64,000 nucleotides of DNA, from assembly GCA_943735955.1 (NCBI GenBank), contig OX030960.1, forward strand, positions 1,951,816 through 2,015,815. The letters are read 5' to 3'. A model generated the notes under the pieces. It had not been told where the DNA came from. It did not search any database and saw nothing but the letters and a program-made list of their open reading frames with translations. The DNA comes from Piscicola geometra. Taxonomy: Eukaryota; Annelida; Clitellata; Hirudinida; Piscicolidae. Both the position numbers and the translations under genes were made by a program. Each line of letters opens with the position of its first letter. Position 1 is the stretch's first letter. Shown here piece after piece: positions 25,045-36,419 of the stretch.

Positions 25045-27365
25045 TCATGGTTTTAACACACACTTGTTAGCACCACATTCTTTTTTTTCTCCACATTTAG
25101 TTCCATCAAGCGCCTTGCTGCCTAAGTTGTGCTTGCATTTACCATCCTTCATGCAGCCCAGAGATTCGCAGATGTCTTTCTTGTTTGGTAACTGTGTTTC
25201 AATAGTCATCAGTTTAGTTTTTATACATCTTTAAAAAGCTTTGAAAATACATTTTGAATTTTTCAAAATTGAAGAATCTACTTACATTAAAATCACTGCG
25301 AATTCTTATGTTTACTGGCACACACCTCACACTGGCTGGAGCCTGGTCCATAGAGGAGACTGCACTGTTGGTCTGCAGTGAGAGGGGGTGGTGTGGAGCA
25401 TGGTAAGGTATCCAGCTTGTTCGTCATTGAACTTGGTCGCATGTACTCATGAAAGCCTGGATCTTGACTGGTTCTTTTGCTAAACAAACAAATTTCAAAT
25501 AAGTATTTATATTTCACATTTATTATTTTTTTATTATTCAAAACGTGATGGCTGAGCGCGCAAAGGGCGCTATACAAATAATTATTGATTGAATTAAATT
25601 AAAATTTAATTTAAACTGAAAAATTTATCTTTAGGTAAAAAAACTCAATTATTTGGGGATTTCAACAAACGAAAAATGGTTCATCAGTTTATTATTAAAA
25701 AAAGTTTTTAGCGATCTCACATTTCTGAAAACATCATTTTTCTGAGACAATCACTCAACCTAGCATAACCATCGGCTTTTGGAGCTTTCAAAAAGCTGTT
25801 AGAACAAGCATTCAAATCATTACGGAACCTGAATAAAGTGGTTTTAAGTTTTTTCAATACTTTCAAATAATTCAATAATAATGATCATACATTTGTTTAT
25901 TCACTCACGCTTTTGCAATTTCAGAAATGACAGAATTCACAGTGTTGTACAAGCCATCTTCGACAATCACCGAAGCAGTCGTCATGGAGTATTTAAAATG
26001 CTCAAAAGTAAAGCTTTGTATCGGCAAGCCAAGGAGAGAATCACTAAAACAATAATGCTAAGTAAATTTCTGAGTGAAAGGTTGATGTTTTTAAATATAA
26101 TTCCAAACTGACCTCGTGAACCAGAGGGCAATGTCAAAATTCTTCAGACCAATTGTATTTGTGTTAAGAAAGTTTCTAAAATTGTTAAGTGCGGAATTCA
26201 AGATAAGAATATTATCCTTTCGGAAACCAGGAGGAAAATTCAACTCATTGCCAGTCTGTCATTGAAATTAGTCTTTAAGGGCTTGTAAATAATAATAAAG
26301 GACCCTTAAAACGTTTCTCTTAAACCCTATTTTGTGTAATGAAACCATTATATATAAATTAGCTAAATATTATTTTTGTAAAATCATATAAAGAAAAAAA
26401 ACATTCGATATTTATTCAATAAATATAAATAACACCTTGTCGATGAGGCTGTCCGAATATTCTAGATCCAGATTGATTTTCGAGTTTGATTCCATGCGAA
26501 ACTGAATTCTGGCCTTTAAAATCACACATTTGTTAAGTAAAAAATAATTTTTTTCTGCAGATATCTGATTCTTTTGGTTGTGTCTTTTGGTTGCTCGATT
26601 AATGCTACTTTTGAAATCGATTTTTCACAGTTGTTTTAATAACTTTAACGCTTAAAAAAACAGATTAATAAAAAAAAAATTATATTTATAGTTGTGTCTT
26701 TTGGTTGATCGATTAATGCTACTTTTGAAATCGATTTTTCACTGTTGTTTTAATAACTTTAACGCTTAAAAAACAGATTATTAAAAAAAAATTTATATTT
26801 AAGAATTCCTATTTTCAAAAATATTGATTCACACCTTTGAGAAGACATTAGAGTAGAAGTAGTTGATAGCTTGGTCTGCTTCAGTGGCGTTGTTTCTTAA
26901 GGAAGTCATCCATCTTGAAGGATATGAAATAATAATGCGTATTTATAATGCGCAAAGGCACGCAACTGAGGCGCCACTCACACGACATAAGTCGTGAATC
27001 ACTGCATCATATACACATGGTATATGATAGCTCACGGTTGGCTGAACAGCGATTCGAACTGGCGACCTTTAAGTTGCAGGTCCAACGACTTTACCATCTA
27101 AGCCAACCCAGCTCGCCAAAAAATTAAATGAAAGTTGAATGCAGCGTGGAATGACAGTTGATTGAGTGGTTGTGAGATAATTTTACTTAGAACCTATCGT
27201 AGAGAGGCTTGTCGATCACGAAGAGAACACGGGGAGTCACCTCAATCGCTTTGAAGTAATATTGTTTTAAAAATAATTTTTAATTTATAGATGTCTTTTC
27301 ATACCTTTTGCAGCTTCAAAAACTGACAGCCTGGCAAAAAACAGCGTTAGAGCCAAAAAATACAT
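25045..27365 (-). CDS. Secreted ADAM/ADAMTS-like protein, predicted inactive
   Basis: Nine exons on the minus strand: 27365-27305, 27248-27194, 26913-26835, 26513-26436, 26255-26113, 26043-25909, 25828-25721, 25479-25326 and 25191-25045. All introns are GT-AG, phases agree, and the total is 960 nt for 319 residues. Residues 1-19 are a signal peptide (MYFLALTLFF start). There is no propeptide: the reprolysin fold starts at once with VTPRVLFVIDKPLYDR, followed by FDIALWFTS and KYSMTTASVI. Where M12B enzymes have HExxHxxGxxH, this protein reads SEIAKAFRND (179-188), losing the zinc ligands but keeping the Glu. APKADGYARLSDC then matches the end of the catalytic domain. Residues 253-316 resemble the ADAMTS cysteine-rich region (QCSLLYGPGSSQC, CESLGCMKDGKC). 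A TATATA at 27404-27409 may be the promoter. A SINE and a LINE tail sit in introns. A pseudoprotease or decoy role is inferred. Confidence 0.85.
25548..25600 (+). mobile_element. CR1/L2 LINE tail fragment in intron 7
   Basis: GTGATGGCTGAGCGC, GGGCGCTATACAAAT and ATTGATTGA match the tail of the LINE at 56860-56935. Only the last 50 bp are present, antisense to the host gene. Confidence 0.65.
26579..26784. repeat. Intronic direct repeat, two copies of about 93 bp
   Basis: The segments 26579-26672 and 26692-26784 are nearly identical (TTGTGTCTTTTGGTTG through AACGCTTAAAAA), differing at a few positions and one A-run. It is a recent tandem duplication within intron 3 of the ADAM-like gene. Confidence 0.85.
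26932..27116 (-). mobile_element. tRNA-derived SINE, family 1, near full length
   Basis: On the minus strand: A box TTGGCTTAGATGG, B box AGTTCGAATCG, then a body with CATATACC and a 3' end ACTGAGGCGCCACT-type segment. It lies entirely within intron 2 of the ADAM-like gene, in the same orientation as the gene. It is the longest copy in the window. Confidence 0.8.
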
Positions 27366-27369
27366 CTTT

Positions 27370-27940
27370 GCAACGTAAGTCTGTTTTGAACCAAGTATTT
27401 TGATATATAACAAAACTTTGTTTGTTCTGATTGTTTGTACTTCTGCACCACTCATTTGTGATTGAGTGGGTCAACAAGAGAAGAGTAGCGCCATTTATTG
27501 CGGTTTGAAAATAATCGATGATTAAACTACGTTCTAAAGCAACCATTAAGGGGTTTTATCAATGTGGTTTTGTTTAGAAAAACAAAGGGTCTTTTTAGAT
27601 GGCAAGAAGGTAAGAAGGGATGGAAAAATAGCAGTGATAGCGGCTAAAGGGCCAGAGGCGGTCTCAACCGGACATGGTTATCCATCAAAGAGACCGACCT
27701 AAAATTCTTCAATATGAGCAATGCTTATTGAGCATCCACTTTGCTTACAAAATGGCTCAAGACAAGATAAACTAGAAAAAACTTGTTCGTGATGCTACGC
27801 CCCATTCTGGTGCAAATATTTAATGATGATTTTTATTACAACTAGCAAACTAGTATTAAAATGACACATGACTAACCTATACCTAAAAATGACCAATCCA
27901 CTGTCTCTACAGCATTCCGTATTTGTTTGGAGGAAAAAGA
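27370..27940. other. Intergenic between ADAM-like gene and LINE
   Basis: Holds the presumed promoter of the minus-strand ADAM-like gene at its left edge. No other gene is evident. Confidence 0.4.
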
Positions 27941-27989
27941 CATAGAAAAATTCTGTAACCCTGACATCCATCCGGACGGTGCGGTATTA

Positions 27990-30960
27990 AAATATTGGCA
28001 ATTCAATCACAAACCTACCTCATAATGGCTCCCGACGTTCTGCTGCCTTTTGACCCAGACATTCATCTATTTAACTCATTGAATCTGTCTGCATCAAGCT
28101 CTCCAACAACCTCGCCCTCTAATCTTCTTGCCAATGTTCAGAACTTTGATTTTAATTTTTCTTTGCTGCATATTAATGCAAGAAGTTTATATAACAAAAT
28201 GGAAGAACTTAACTTTTTGTTGAAGGAAATTGATCTACAAATTTCTGTAATTGGTGTGTCAGAAACCTGGTTGGATGACACGTCATCACAACTTATTTCA
28301 ATCCCTGGTTACACATTTGTAAGTAAAAATAGGGAAAATCGTATTGGAGGCGGTGTAGGTTTTTTTATATCTAGCAGACTTTATTACGTAGTAAGAGATG
28401 ATCTTTGTCCAAACTCTCAAGTTTTTGATTGGCTATGTATTGAAATAATTTCTGAAAACTCTCCTAATGTTCTCTTAATCATTGTTTATAGACCACCAAA
28501 TACAGATCCATTACTTTTTAATGATGCACTCACTAAAACATTAAGAAATAAATCGATAAAAAATAATTTAATTTATATCCTTGGGGATTTCAATATTAAT
28601 ATATTAAATAGTGTTTGTAATACTATATCAAATGATTTACCAATTTGATGTCATCATTCAACTTTATCCCACTCATCACTCACCCAACTAGAGTCACTTC
28701 ATATTCCAGCACGCTTATCGACAATATATACGCAAATAACCTACAACTACACAAGTCTAATGTTCTGTCAAATGATTTATCCGACCACTATCCTATCTGC
28801 ACCTTTTCGAAACTACAATTTAAACAAAAATCTTTCACCTCAAAAAATAATGTCGTATTTTCAGATAGGAATATTTTCAAATTAAATAGTTTTTTGTTAT
28901 CCAATGATTTTGTCTTCTGACTTCATAGATTTTGTCACAAAACACTTCATCGAAACAATACAAAGTGGTCTAACTACTCATTGTCAACATAGAAACAGAC
29001 ATAATACTTGCTTGCGTAAACAAGCTTGGCTGACAAAAGCTCTTTTAGTTTCTTCAAAACACAAAAACAAGTTGTATAAAAAATGTATTAGCTCTCCAAC
29101 TGATCTCAATATAATTACTTATAAAACTTATAAAAACTTATTTCATTCTCTTTGCAGAATTTCCAAAAATAAATACAATAAAGAAGAATTCATTAAGCAT
29201 CAACATAATATTAAGAAAACATGGGGCTTAATAAAATATCATCTAAATAACTACAATAAACAAAATAATTTTACATTAAAAATTAACAATGAAATAATTA
29301 CGGACAAATCTTCTATCGCATCTATTTTTAATAGTCAGTTTGCTGCTTCTTCTGAAAACAAAATTAATCATATTACAAAATCATACCTGAATAAAAGTCC
29401 ACAAAATTCTTTTTTTCTCTTAGAAACAGATTTCATTGAAGTAAGCTCTATCATTAAAACCCTTTCAAATACATCTAGCTGTGGCGATGACAAAATTTCT
29501 AAAAAACTTTTAAAGAAAATTTCAAAAAATATATTAATTCCACTTACACATCTAATTAACGTATCTCTTAAAACAGGTTCATTTCCTTCTCTTTTTAAAT
29601 TATCCAAAATTATTCCAATACATAAAAATGGTTTAGAAAATGATTCGAACAATTATAGACCCATATCACTATTATCTTCTATATCAAAAATTTTAGAAAA
29701 AATTGTTTTTAATCGACTTAATAATTTCATAGAAAACGAAAATATTCTATCACCAAGCCAATACGGTTTCACAAAAGGCAGTTCTACGGAACTAGCCATT
29801 TTGGATGTTGTGCATCATGTTGCTACTGGTATTGATTCTCGCTTACACACATTAGGTATTTTCATTGATTTTTCAAAGGCATTTGATACCATTAACCATT
29901 CTATCTTGCTTGATAAATTGTTTCATTATGGAATACGTGGAACATGTCACAAATGGTTTTGTGAATATTTAGGAAATCGTTTCCAATATGTATACATTGA
30001 TGGTGTAACATCTAACACACTTAAGATTAACACTGGTGTACCGCAAGGATCTATTTTAGGACTTTTGTTATTTAACATTTATGTTAATGATTTAATGAAT
30101 ATTTCCGAAATTGCCAAATTTGTCCTTTATCTGACGACACTACAGTATTGTTCCAAGACAAAAATGTTAATAATCTTATTTTAAAAGCAAATACTTTTCT
30201 TAATTTGTTACATCAATGCACAATTGACAACCAACTCAAAATCAACTATGCTAAAACATGCAGCATTCTTTTTGGCCCTAAAATAAAAACAAACATTATT
30301 AATTATACACTTACAATTGATTCTTATATTATAGAGAGAGTTGATTATACAAAATTCTTAGGTATTTATATAACCAGTAATCTTTCTTGGAATGAACATA
30401 TAACGTATATATCAAAAAAACTGTCAAAAAATATTGGTATTTTACATAAACTTAAACACAATTTACCATCTCATATAATTAAGTTACTCTATTCTACTTT
30501 AATTCTACCTTACTTGACCTATTGTCTCCCTTTATGGGGACATGCTTGCAAAACTCATTTACATCCTTTAAATGTTATACAAAATAATTTTCTTAGAGTC
30601 CTCTTTAAATTACACTCTCATGACCACATATCTCATCTGTATCTTCCAGCTCAAATTTTAACAATCAATCAGTTATACATTTTAAAACCTATATTCTTTT
30701 TCATAAACTTATAATAAAAAACATATCCTCCTATTTTACACATTTAATACATTCCTTCACATCCAACTGTACACGAACATTGAGAATTAAGTCTGACTAA
30801 TACTTACAAACTCCAAGAACCAATTTCTATCTAAATAGTCCAATCTATGCAGGGCTCCAACTCTGGAACAGATTGCCATTGAATTTGAAGAATATACAGC
30901 AAACCCTTAATTTTAAAAAAATAATTAAACCACTTATAATTTCCAATCACTTGAATTAAT
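27990..30960 (+). pseudogene. Jockey/CR1-group LINE, frameshifted
   Basis: An ATG at 28025 opens an endonuclease frame (FSLLHINARSLYNKMEELNF, GVSETWLDD, VYRPPN, ILGDFNI). The frame shifts near 28648 (SDHYPICTF follows) and again near 28904. The reverse transcriptase has NNYRPISLLSSISKILEK, FIDFSKAFDTINHSILLDKL and NTGVPQGSILG. A one-base deletion near 30134 lies inside the catalytic Tyr-x-Asp-Asp motif, after which the frame resumes at 30148-30714 and ends ILPYLTYCLPLWG. The boundaries, especially the 3' end near 30960, are approximate. No target duplication was found. Confidence 0.85.
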
Positions 30961-31935
30961 TTTTTTGTTTGTCAATCAATGAAAACATTTGTTATTATTA
31001 ACAATTCTTTTAATTTGTGAATCTAATTAAGAAGTTCATGTATTATTTTTATTTTTCTGAGATCATACAAGCATTTATTTGCTTCGATTTCTGAATTTAT
31101 TTGCTTGCAAATAAACGAATTGTTTTTTTGTTTTTTTATTTAAACATTTTCCTAATAGAGATTTTGCATGGTTTTGAAAATTTTTACATATAGATTTACT
31201 TCTATTTATAATAATTAATTTTTTTCAACAAAAGATATTTAATGGATTTTTTTAACGCAAAGATGAAACTCCGATTTCAAGGGTTATAGGAGTGTAGCAC
31301 TATTTTTAGGCTATATTTTGAATAGAAAGCATGCAATTTCATAACTTAAACTATTTATAAATATTAAAAACTTCAACAAATGATCGCTATATTATCCAAA
31401 AAAATAGTCTTATTGGGCCTGTATCGATTATCATGTTCAGTCTTAATGCATAGTAATGTTTTTTTAGTGGCTAGCATATGAATCATAAATGCATTTTCAC
31501 GCATGCATCATGGACTCTCGGACGAAGACGATAATGAACTTGCCACGACTAACTAATAGAATGATTCGTCATTTGCGTCTGAGGGCGATAATTGGCTAAC
31601 CTCAAAAGACTGAACGACAACTTCAAGGACACAAGCAACGTTAAAAATCTTTTAGTTTTTTCATAGGCATGAAGATTTTTATTGAAATATATCTAAAATA
31701 ATGGTCTGAAAGTCCTTACGCAGAAAAGTTTTTTTCTAGCAAAACGTAGTAGACATTTTACAACATTTTCTTCATACTTTTGTTTTTTGGAAGCACCTTA
31801 ATTTGCATTTCATTGAAACAGATGAAAATAACGTCGGTATATATTCACACATTCTGATAGCAAGGATGCGTCAAAACGCTATGCAGAATTTCAACGGTTA
31901 GTCTATGAATCATTGACGCTTTATCAGATGAGTCT
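30960..31935. other. Upstream region of BPI copy 1
   Basis: No exons. The text GGGCGATAATTGGCTA appears at 31585-31600 and again at 31939-31954, and CCACGACTAACTA at 31543-31555 and 31955-31967, so the promoter module of the next gene has been duplicated or shuffled here. Confidence 0.5.
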
Positions 31936-31939
31936 TAGG

Positions 31940-32026
31940 GCGATAATTGGCTAGCCACGACTAACTAGTTGTTGAAGTCGTTCTCTTATACAAAATGTTA
32001 ATCACAATGGTTGAACAGTATATAAA
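31940..32026 (+). promoter_or_regulatory. Promoter of BPI copy 1
   Basis: TATATAAA at 32019-32026 lies 62 bp before the ATG. A 40-bp block at 31940-31979 (TAATTGGC, ACGAC, TTGT, AAGTC in order) is shared with 50912-50951 upstream of BPI copy 2, at a similar distance from its TATA box. Confidence 0.7.
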
Positions 32027-32087
32027 GGATTCACTGCCAAAACTGGAGAAACTTTTCTTTCTGTTATTAAGAAGAAAGACTGACATC

Positions 32088-33428
32088 ATGCTCAAAGTGA
32101 TCCTCATCGCCCTCGTCCTTCTTTGCATCACTGACGCAGGTTTGTTTTAGAAGAGAATTGATTCTACATCCACATTCTACATTTTAATTTGTCAAAAAGT
32201 ATAATTGCAAATATTCCAAAATTATGCAGCGAACCCAAAAGTGAATGTATGTAAGTTGAAGAAGGCTGTTGAGAGAGCTGTCAATTTACTTGCTAAAAAT
32301 GTTTATAGTTGGGACCTTCCAAAAATTGAAGGAACGGAGTTTTCTATTCTAAGAAATCTGAACACAAAAGTGAGTTTTAAACTGTAAAGTTTTTTTTCAC
32401 ATTTTTAAAAGAGTTTTGCTTAATATTTGTCTTGCTTTCGATTGGCTATCAAGTAGTTGAAGATTATTTTATTCGAATACGATTCGGCATCGAATCATTA
32501 TATCAGATCGAATTCGAAACTTATTTCTTTAAACAGTATTACTGATTCAGACAATCAATTTCTCATTCTTAATTATTTATAAAACTTAATGCTTTTTTAC
32601 TATATATTTTTAAAGCTAAATTAAAAATATCATTATCATCATCATCGAGCGGGAGCAAAAAAGAGGTCTGATTCAGACCGTCTGAAGGTCTCTTTTTCCG
32701 CAGCACGAAATTAAAAATGTAAAAATGTTTCAAACATTTAAAACACGATACACTATTTATATTTGATTCGAAATGGTAAGAATAGTTAGTCTGAATATAC
32801 GTATTCTCTCGAGTAATTTGTTCGTACTCTTTTGAAAAGTAATTCAGAACAGTTCTAGTTAATATTAATTAATTTTATTATTTTATTTTTAACCAACTTG
32901 ATTAAAATAAGAAATAATAACATCGAATTCATCAAAATCTTCCATAATCAGATTACCTTCTTCGATAGACCAAGAGTGAAGGTGAGTGTGAATCCAAAAT
33001 CTAAAATTGAAATCCAGCTTCTAGGAGGAGGAGTAGGAATTGAAATCAGTTTGGGAGTAGTTGGTGAAGTTTCTGCTTCCTACAAAAACATCAGCTTAGG
33101 TCTCTCACTTAGTTTAAAAAAGAAAAAAGAAAAATCTGTTATTATTGCTGGCAGATGCAAGACCGAAATCAGTGGCTTCAAAATTAAAACCAGTGGAAAG
33201 TTTATGGGAAAGCACGCTGACGAAATTGTCAGGTTGGTTCTCACAAAACCTTCAGCAAATTTTTATTTTATTTTTCATGTTTTCTTTATTCACATGCTTT
33301 CAATCGCCTACCAGACAATTTGAAAGCAAAATCAAGAAAATGCTTGAAGATAAAGTTTGCCAAGAATTCCCAATTTTAATAAAGGCTCAAGCTTTCAAGA
33401 ACTCAATACTCTCAATCTAATTTCCGAG
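32088..33428 (+). pseudogene. BPI/LBP-family pseudogene (copy 1)
   Basis: Exons match the intact copies downstream: 32088-32139 (signal peptide MLKVILIALVLLCITDA), 32230-32369, 32952-33232 and 33315-33428. The first three are in phase. Exon 4 is 114 nt where both intact copies have 115. The one-base loss near 33395 shifts the frame, giving a stop at 33418-33420 ten bases before the GT donor. Exons 5-7, which would encode the second half of the protein, are absent; intergenic and transposon sequence follows. The BPI disulfide cysteines remain, at residues 133 and 173, spaced as in the intact copies. A short secreted N-terminal product is possible, but decay is likelier. Confidence 0.85.
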
Positions 33429-33429
33429 G

Positions 33430-34090
33430 TAACTTTTTAAAACGTATAAATTATTCGATATATTAACATAAGCTCGTCGTTTGAATGATGAAAAGCAGCT
33501 TTCAATAGACTACCATATTATTTTCTCTCTCTGATGAAGACCAACCAGAGGACTCGGTGTAGCTTGTGACGTTCATAAAAAATTGTTTTTGATATTTAAT
33601 TAGTTTCGTAAATTGACAAGAAACTCTTTTTAATATTTAATCAGTTTTTTAAAGTTTTTATTATCGATCTCTTATATATAAAAATGCTACATACAAGTTA
33701 TTGACTTATTTAGGATTAAATTTTGAGCCTAATTTTGAAGATTAAGCACTAAACAGTTTGACTTTTAAAATTCATTTTTCAAAGATTCATTTCTTAATCA
33801 CAATCATTATGTTTTCGTATTAAATAATTATCTCAGTATATATTGAAGCTGATAGTTCAAATATATGCATATCTTTTTAACCTATTTTTGTCTGAAAATA
33901 TCTTGTTCTTGTTGTTTTCACAAATCTTAACCCCCTTTCGTTCCACAAAGAAAAAAAAGTTAAGGCAGTTTTCTATATCAAAAGTGAGCGCAAAACGCCT
34001 CGCTTTCGTTTTTCAAATATTTTTAAAATAATTATTTTTTTTAATCATTCTACTTCTTTATGTTTTATTCATTCTTTTTATAGAGGGAAG
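33430..34090. other. Intergenic, no gene seen
   Basis: Where exons 5-7 of BPI copy 1 would be expected there is only AT-rich sequence without matches to those exons. Confidence 0.5.
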
Positions 34091-34094
34091 GTGT

Positions 34095-34600
34095 ATATTA
34101 GGCTTATGAAAGTTTCACTTTTTTTAGATTTTAAATTTTAGACAAATTTACATGATGAGAAATAGTGTCAATATATGATATTCAGTACTTTTTTTCTTTC
34201 CTTTATAAAAACCCTCATGCTGAACACCGATTGAAATATTTCATTGAGATGCGGTATAATAGAAACGAAAAATGTTAGTTATTTGGACATCATTAATTTT
34301 TGGATTAAAATGTTTAAAATATTTAAGCTTCTCTAAATCAGCAAGAGTTTTGGAACAACTATCCGATCATAGTGTTGTCATTCCAACATCAACTGAATCT
34401 CCAATATACAAGGCAATGTATAAGGCATCTGTTGAAGAACCACAGGAAATACAGCAGAAATTTGAATAAACTATTGAAGAAGAAAATTTTGCTCTGAAAT
34501 TGGACAGTAAAAGAATTAAAAAGAAAGTTATTTTATTTTTAAAACAGCATCGTAAATTTCATCTAGCAGCTCACAGTAATGGAAAAGCTTTAATAATTTA
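34095..34600 (+). pseudogene. Unclassified DNA-transposon fragment
   Basis: 34100-34295 aligns with 18106-18300. The frame 34272-34469 (SARVLEQLSDHSVVIPTSTE) continues past a stop as EENFALKLDSKRIKKK. I take this to be the N-terminal portion of the family whose middle part is at 20924-21170; that link rests on memory of similar proteins, not on overlap here. Confidence 0.5.
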
Positions 34601-34704
34601 ATTGCCCCGATCTACTCTACTGCCATGGACTTCTTAATATTAGCCTGGGCAGACAACTCAACACTGCTTTTATAAACAATATACATCGGAAGGCGATCCT
34701 AGTC

Positions 34705-35014
34705 GGTAAACGGATAAAAAGTCTTCCGGATAAAAAGTCTTCTGGATAAAAAGTCTTCCGGATAAAAAGCCTTTCGGATAAAAAGTCTTCTGGATAAAAA
34801 GTCTTCCGGATAAAAAGCCTTTCGGATAAAAAGTCTTTCGGATAAAAAGTCTTTTGGATAAAAAGTCATCATCATCATCCCCACCACAATCATCATCACC
34901 ACCACCACCACCAGTTTTCATCATCATCGTCATCATCATGTGTGTGTGTTTGTGTGTGTGTGTGTGTATGTGTGTGTGCGTGCGTGTGTGTGCGTGTGTG
35001 CGTGTGTGTGTGTA

Positions 35015-35045
<31 letters not shown>

Positions 35046-35064
35046 ACGTGTGTATGCGTGCGTG

Positions 35065-35139
<75 letters not shown>

Positions 35140-35467
35140 ATGTGTGTATGCGTGTGTGTGTGTGTGTGTGTGTATGCGTGCGTGCGTGTGTGTGTGTGTG
35201 TATGTGTGTGTGTGTTTGTAAATATGTGTGTATGTGTGTATGCGTGCGTGCGTGTGTGTGTGTGTGGGTGTGTGTGTGTGTATGTGTGCGTGCGTGCGTG
35301 CATCCGTGTGTGTGTATGTGTGTGATGATGATGATAACTGGTGGTGGTGGTGGTGATGGTGATGGTGGTGGAGATGATGATAATGACTTTTTATCCGGAA
35401 GACTTTTTATCCGGAAAATTTTTTATCCGAAAGACTTTTTATCCGGAAGACCTTTTATCATAGAACC
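34705..35467. mobile_element. Foldback element FB2, 763 bp, non-autonomous
   Basis: Flanked by a perfect 9-bp duplication, ATCCTAGTC, at 34696-34704 and 35468-35476. The left end GGTAAACGGATAAAAAGTC and right end (minus strand) GGTTCTATGATAAAAGGTC are imperfect inverted repeats. The left arm (34715-34866) is about nine copies of a 16-bp unit GGATAAAAAGTCTTCC, and the right arm (35382-35455) holds about five inverted copies. Inside these, CAT/CCA-triplet tracts (34867-34937) are mirrored by ATG/TGG tracts (35323-35384). The centre is a TG-rich array. There is no protein-coding capacity; the long frames are low-complexity. A 9-bp duplication fits MULE-type elements. Confidence 0.88.
34938..35322. 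repeat. (TG)n array with TGCG and TGTA variants
   Basis: 385 bp, forming the loop of foldback element FB2. CG and TA steps recur at irregular spacing. It is predicted to be prone to Z-DNA and to length change. Confidence 0.95.
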
Positions 35468-35786
35468 ATCCTAGTCAGGCATTTAAAATAATAGTTTTTC
35501 AAAAGACGAAAAAAAAGTAACGAGTCTAAAAATGTTTATTTAGATGTAAAATTATATTTAAACAAGATTGTCTGTTTGACACATCTCAAATTTCAATCGA
35601 TTAGGTTAAATATAGTATTTTGTTAAACTGACCGATAACAGTTGTTTCGAAACCATAGAAATTTTGTAATTTTTAATTTTTGCTTTCACGTATGTGAAAT
35701 TAATATTTTTGAAATTTGATTAAATAAATTTTAACACACTGCATATATTTCCAATCAATCAGCTCCAAAAAATTTGGATTACTCTC

Positions 35787-36235
35787 ATGGGCAGCGATCA
35801 TGGGGGGTTCTGGGGTCAGGACCCCCCCACTTTTTTTCAATCTTGTTATCTAACTTTTTTTATTTTGATATGAGCAAAATCATCAACCATGGCATAAATA
35901 TGAATATTTATACAGTAATACATTGTGAGTATGTGTAGCTGGCTAAAAAAATATTCTTCGCTTAATTAAATACTCCTTCACCTACTTTTCTTTTTATCTC
36001 TATGGCGTAAGCGGGAATCCTGAGAGGGCCCTGGGGTCCACTTTTATAAGGACCCCTTCACTCTTTTAAAAATACACATTTCTCAACTCTCATTTTGATA
36101 CGAGCCTAATCGTCAACCATGGGATAAAAAAATGCAAATACCGTAATACATTGTGAGTATGTATGGGCAGCGATGCTAGGAGGGTCCTGGGGTCCATCTT
36201 AACATGGACCTTCTTCAATTTTTCAAATAAAATAA
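35787..36235. repeat. Three tandem copies of a GGGTCCTGGGGTCC-type unit
   Basis: Units start near 35787, 36007 and 36164. Each opens with a G-rich palindromic stretch (TGGGGTCA/AGGACCCC) and continues through CATTTTGATA and TACATTGTGAGTATGT. Related single units occur at about 17940 and 21170. The third unit is followed by the piggyBac insertion. Confidence 0.75.
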
Positions 36236-36419
36236 TTTCCTAACTTCTATATTAACCCATTAACGCATGACTCAAAGGAATTAATTATTTTTTTACATTT
36301 TATTGAAAAACTGATTCTAAAAAATAAAATCAAAAAATTAGTCTGAAATATTTTATACAAAAAAAGTTATGATGAAAATAAAAAATGTCCCTAAAAAAAG
36401 ACACTATGCATTGCTACTG

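Noticed and set aside
34854..35474. Cysteine-valine and His-Thr rich frames
   Set aside because: Produced by the TG-rich loop of the foldback element and open on both strands.
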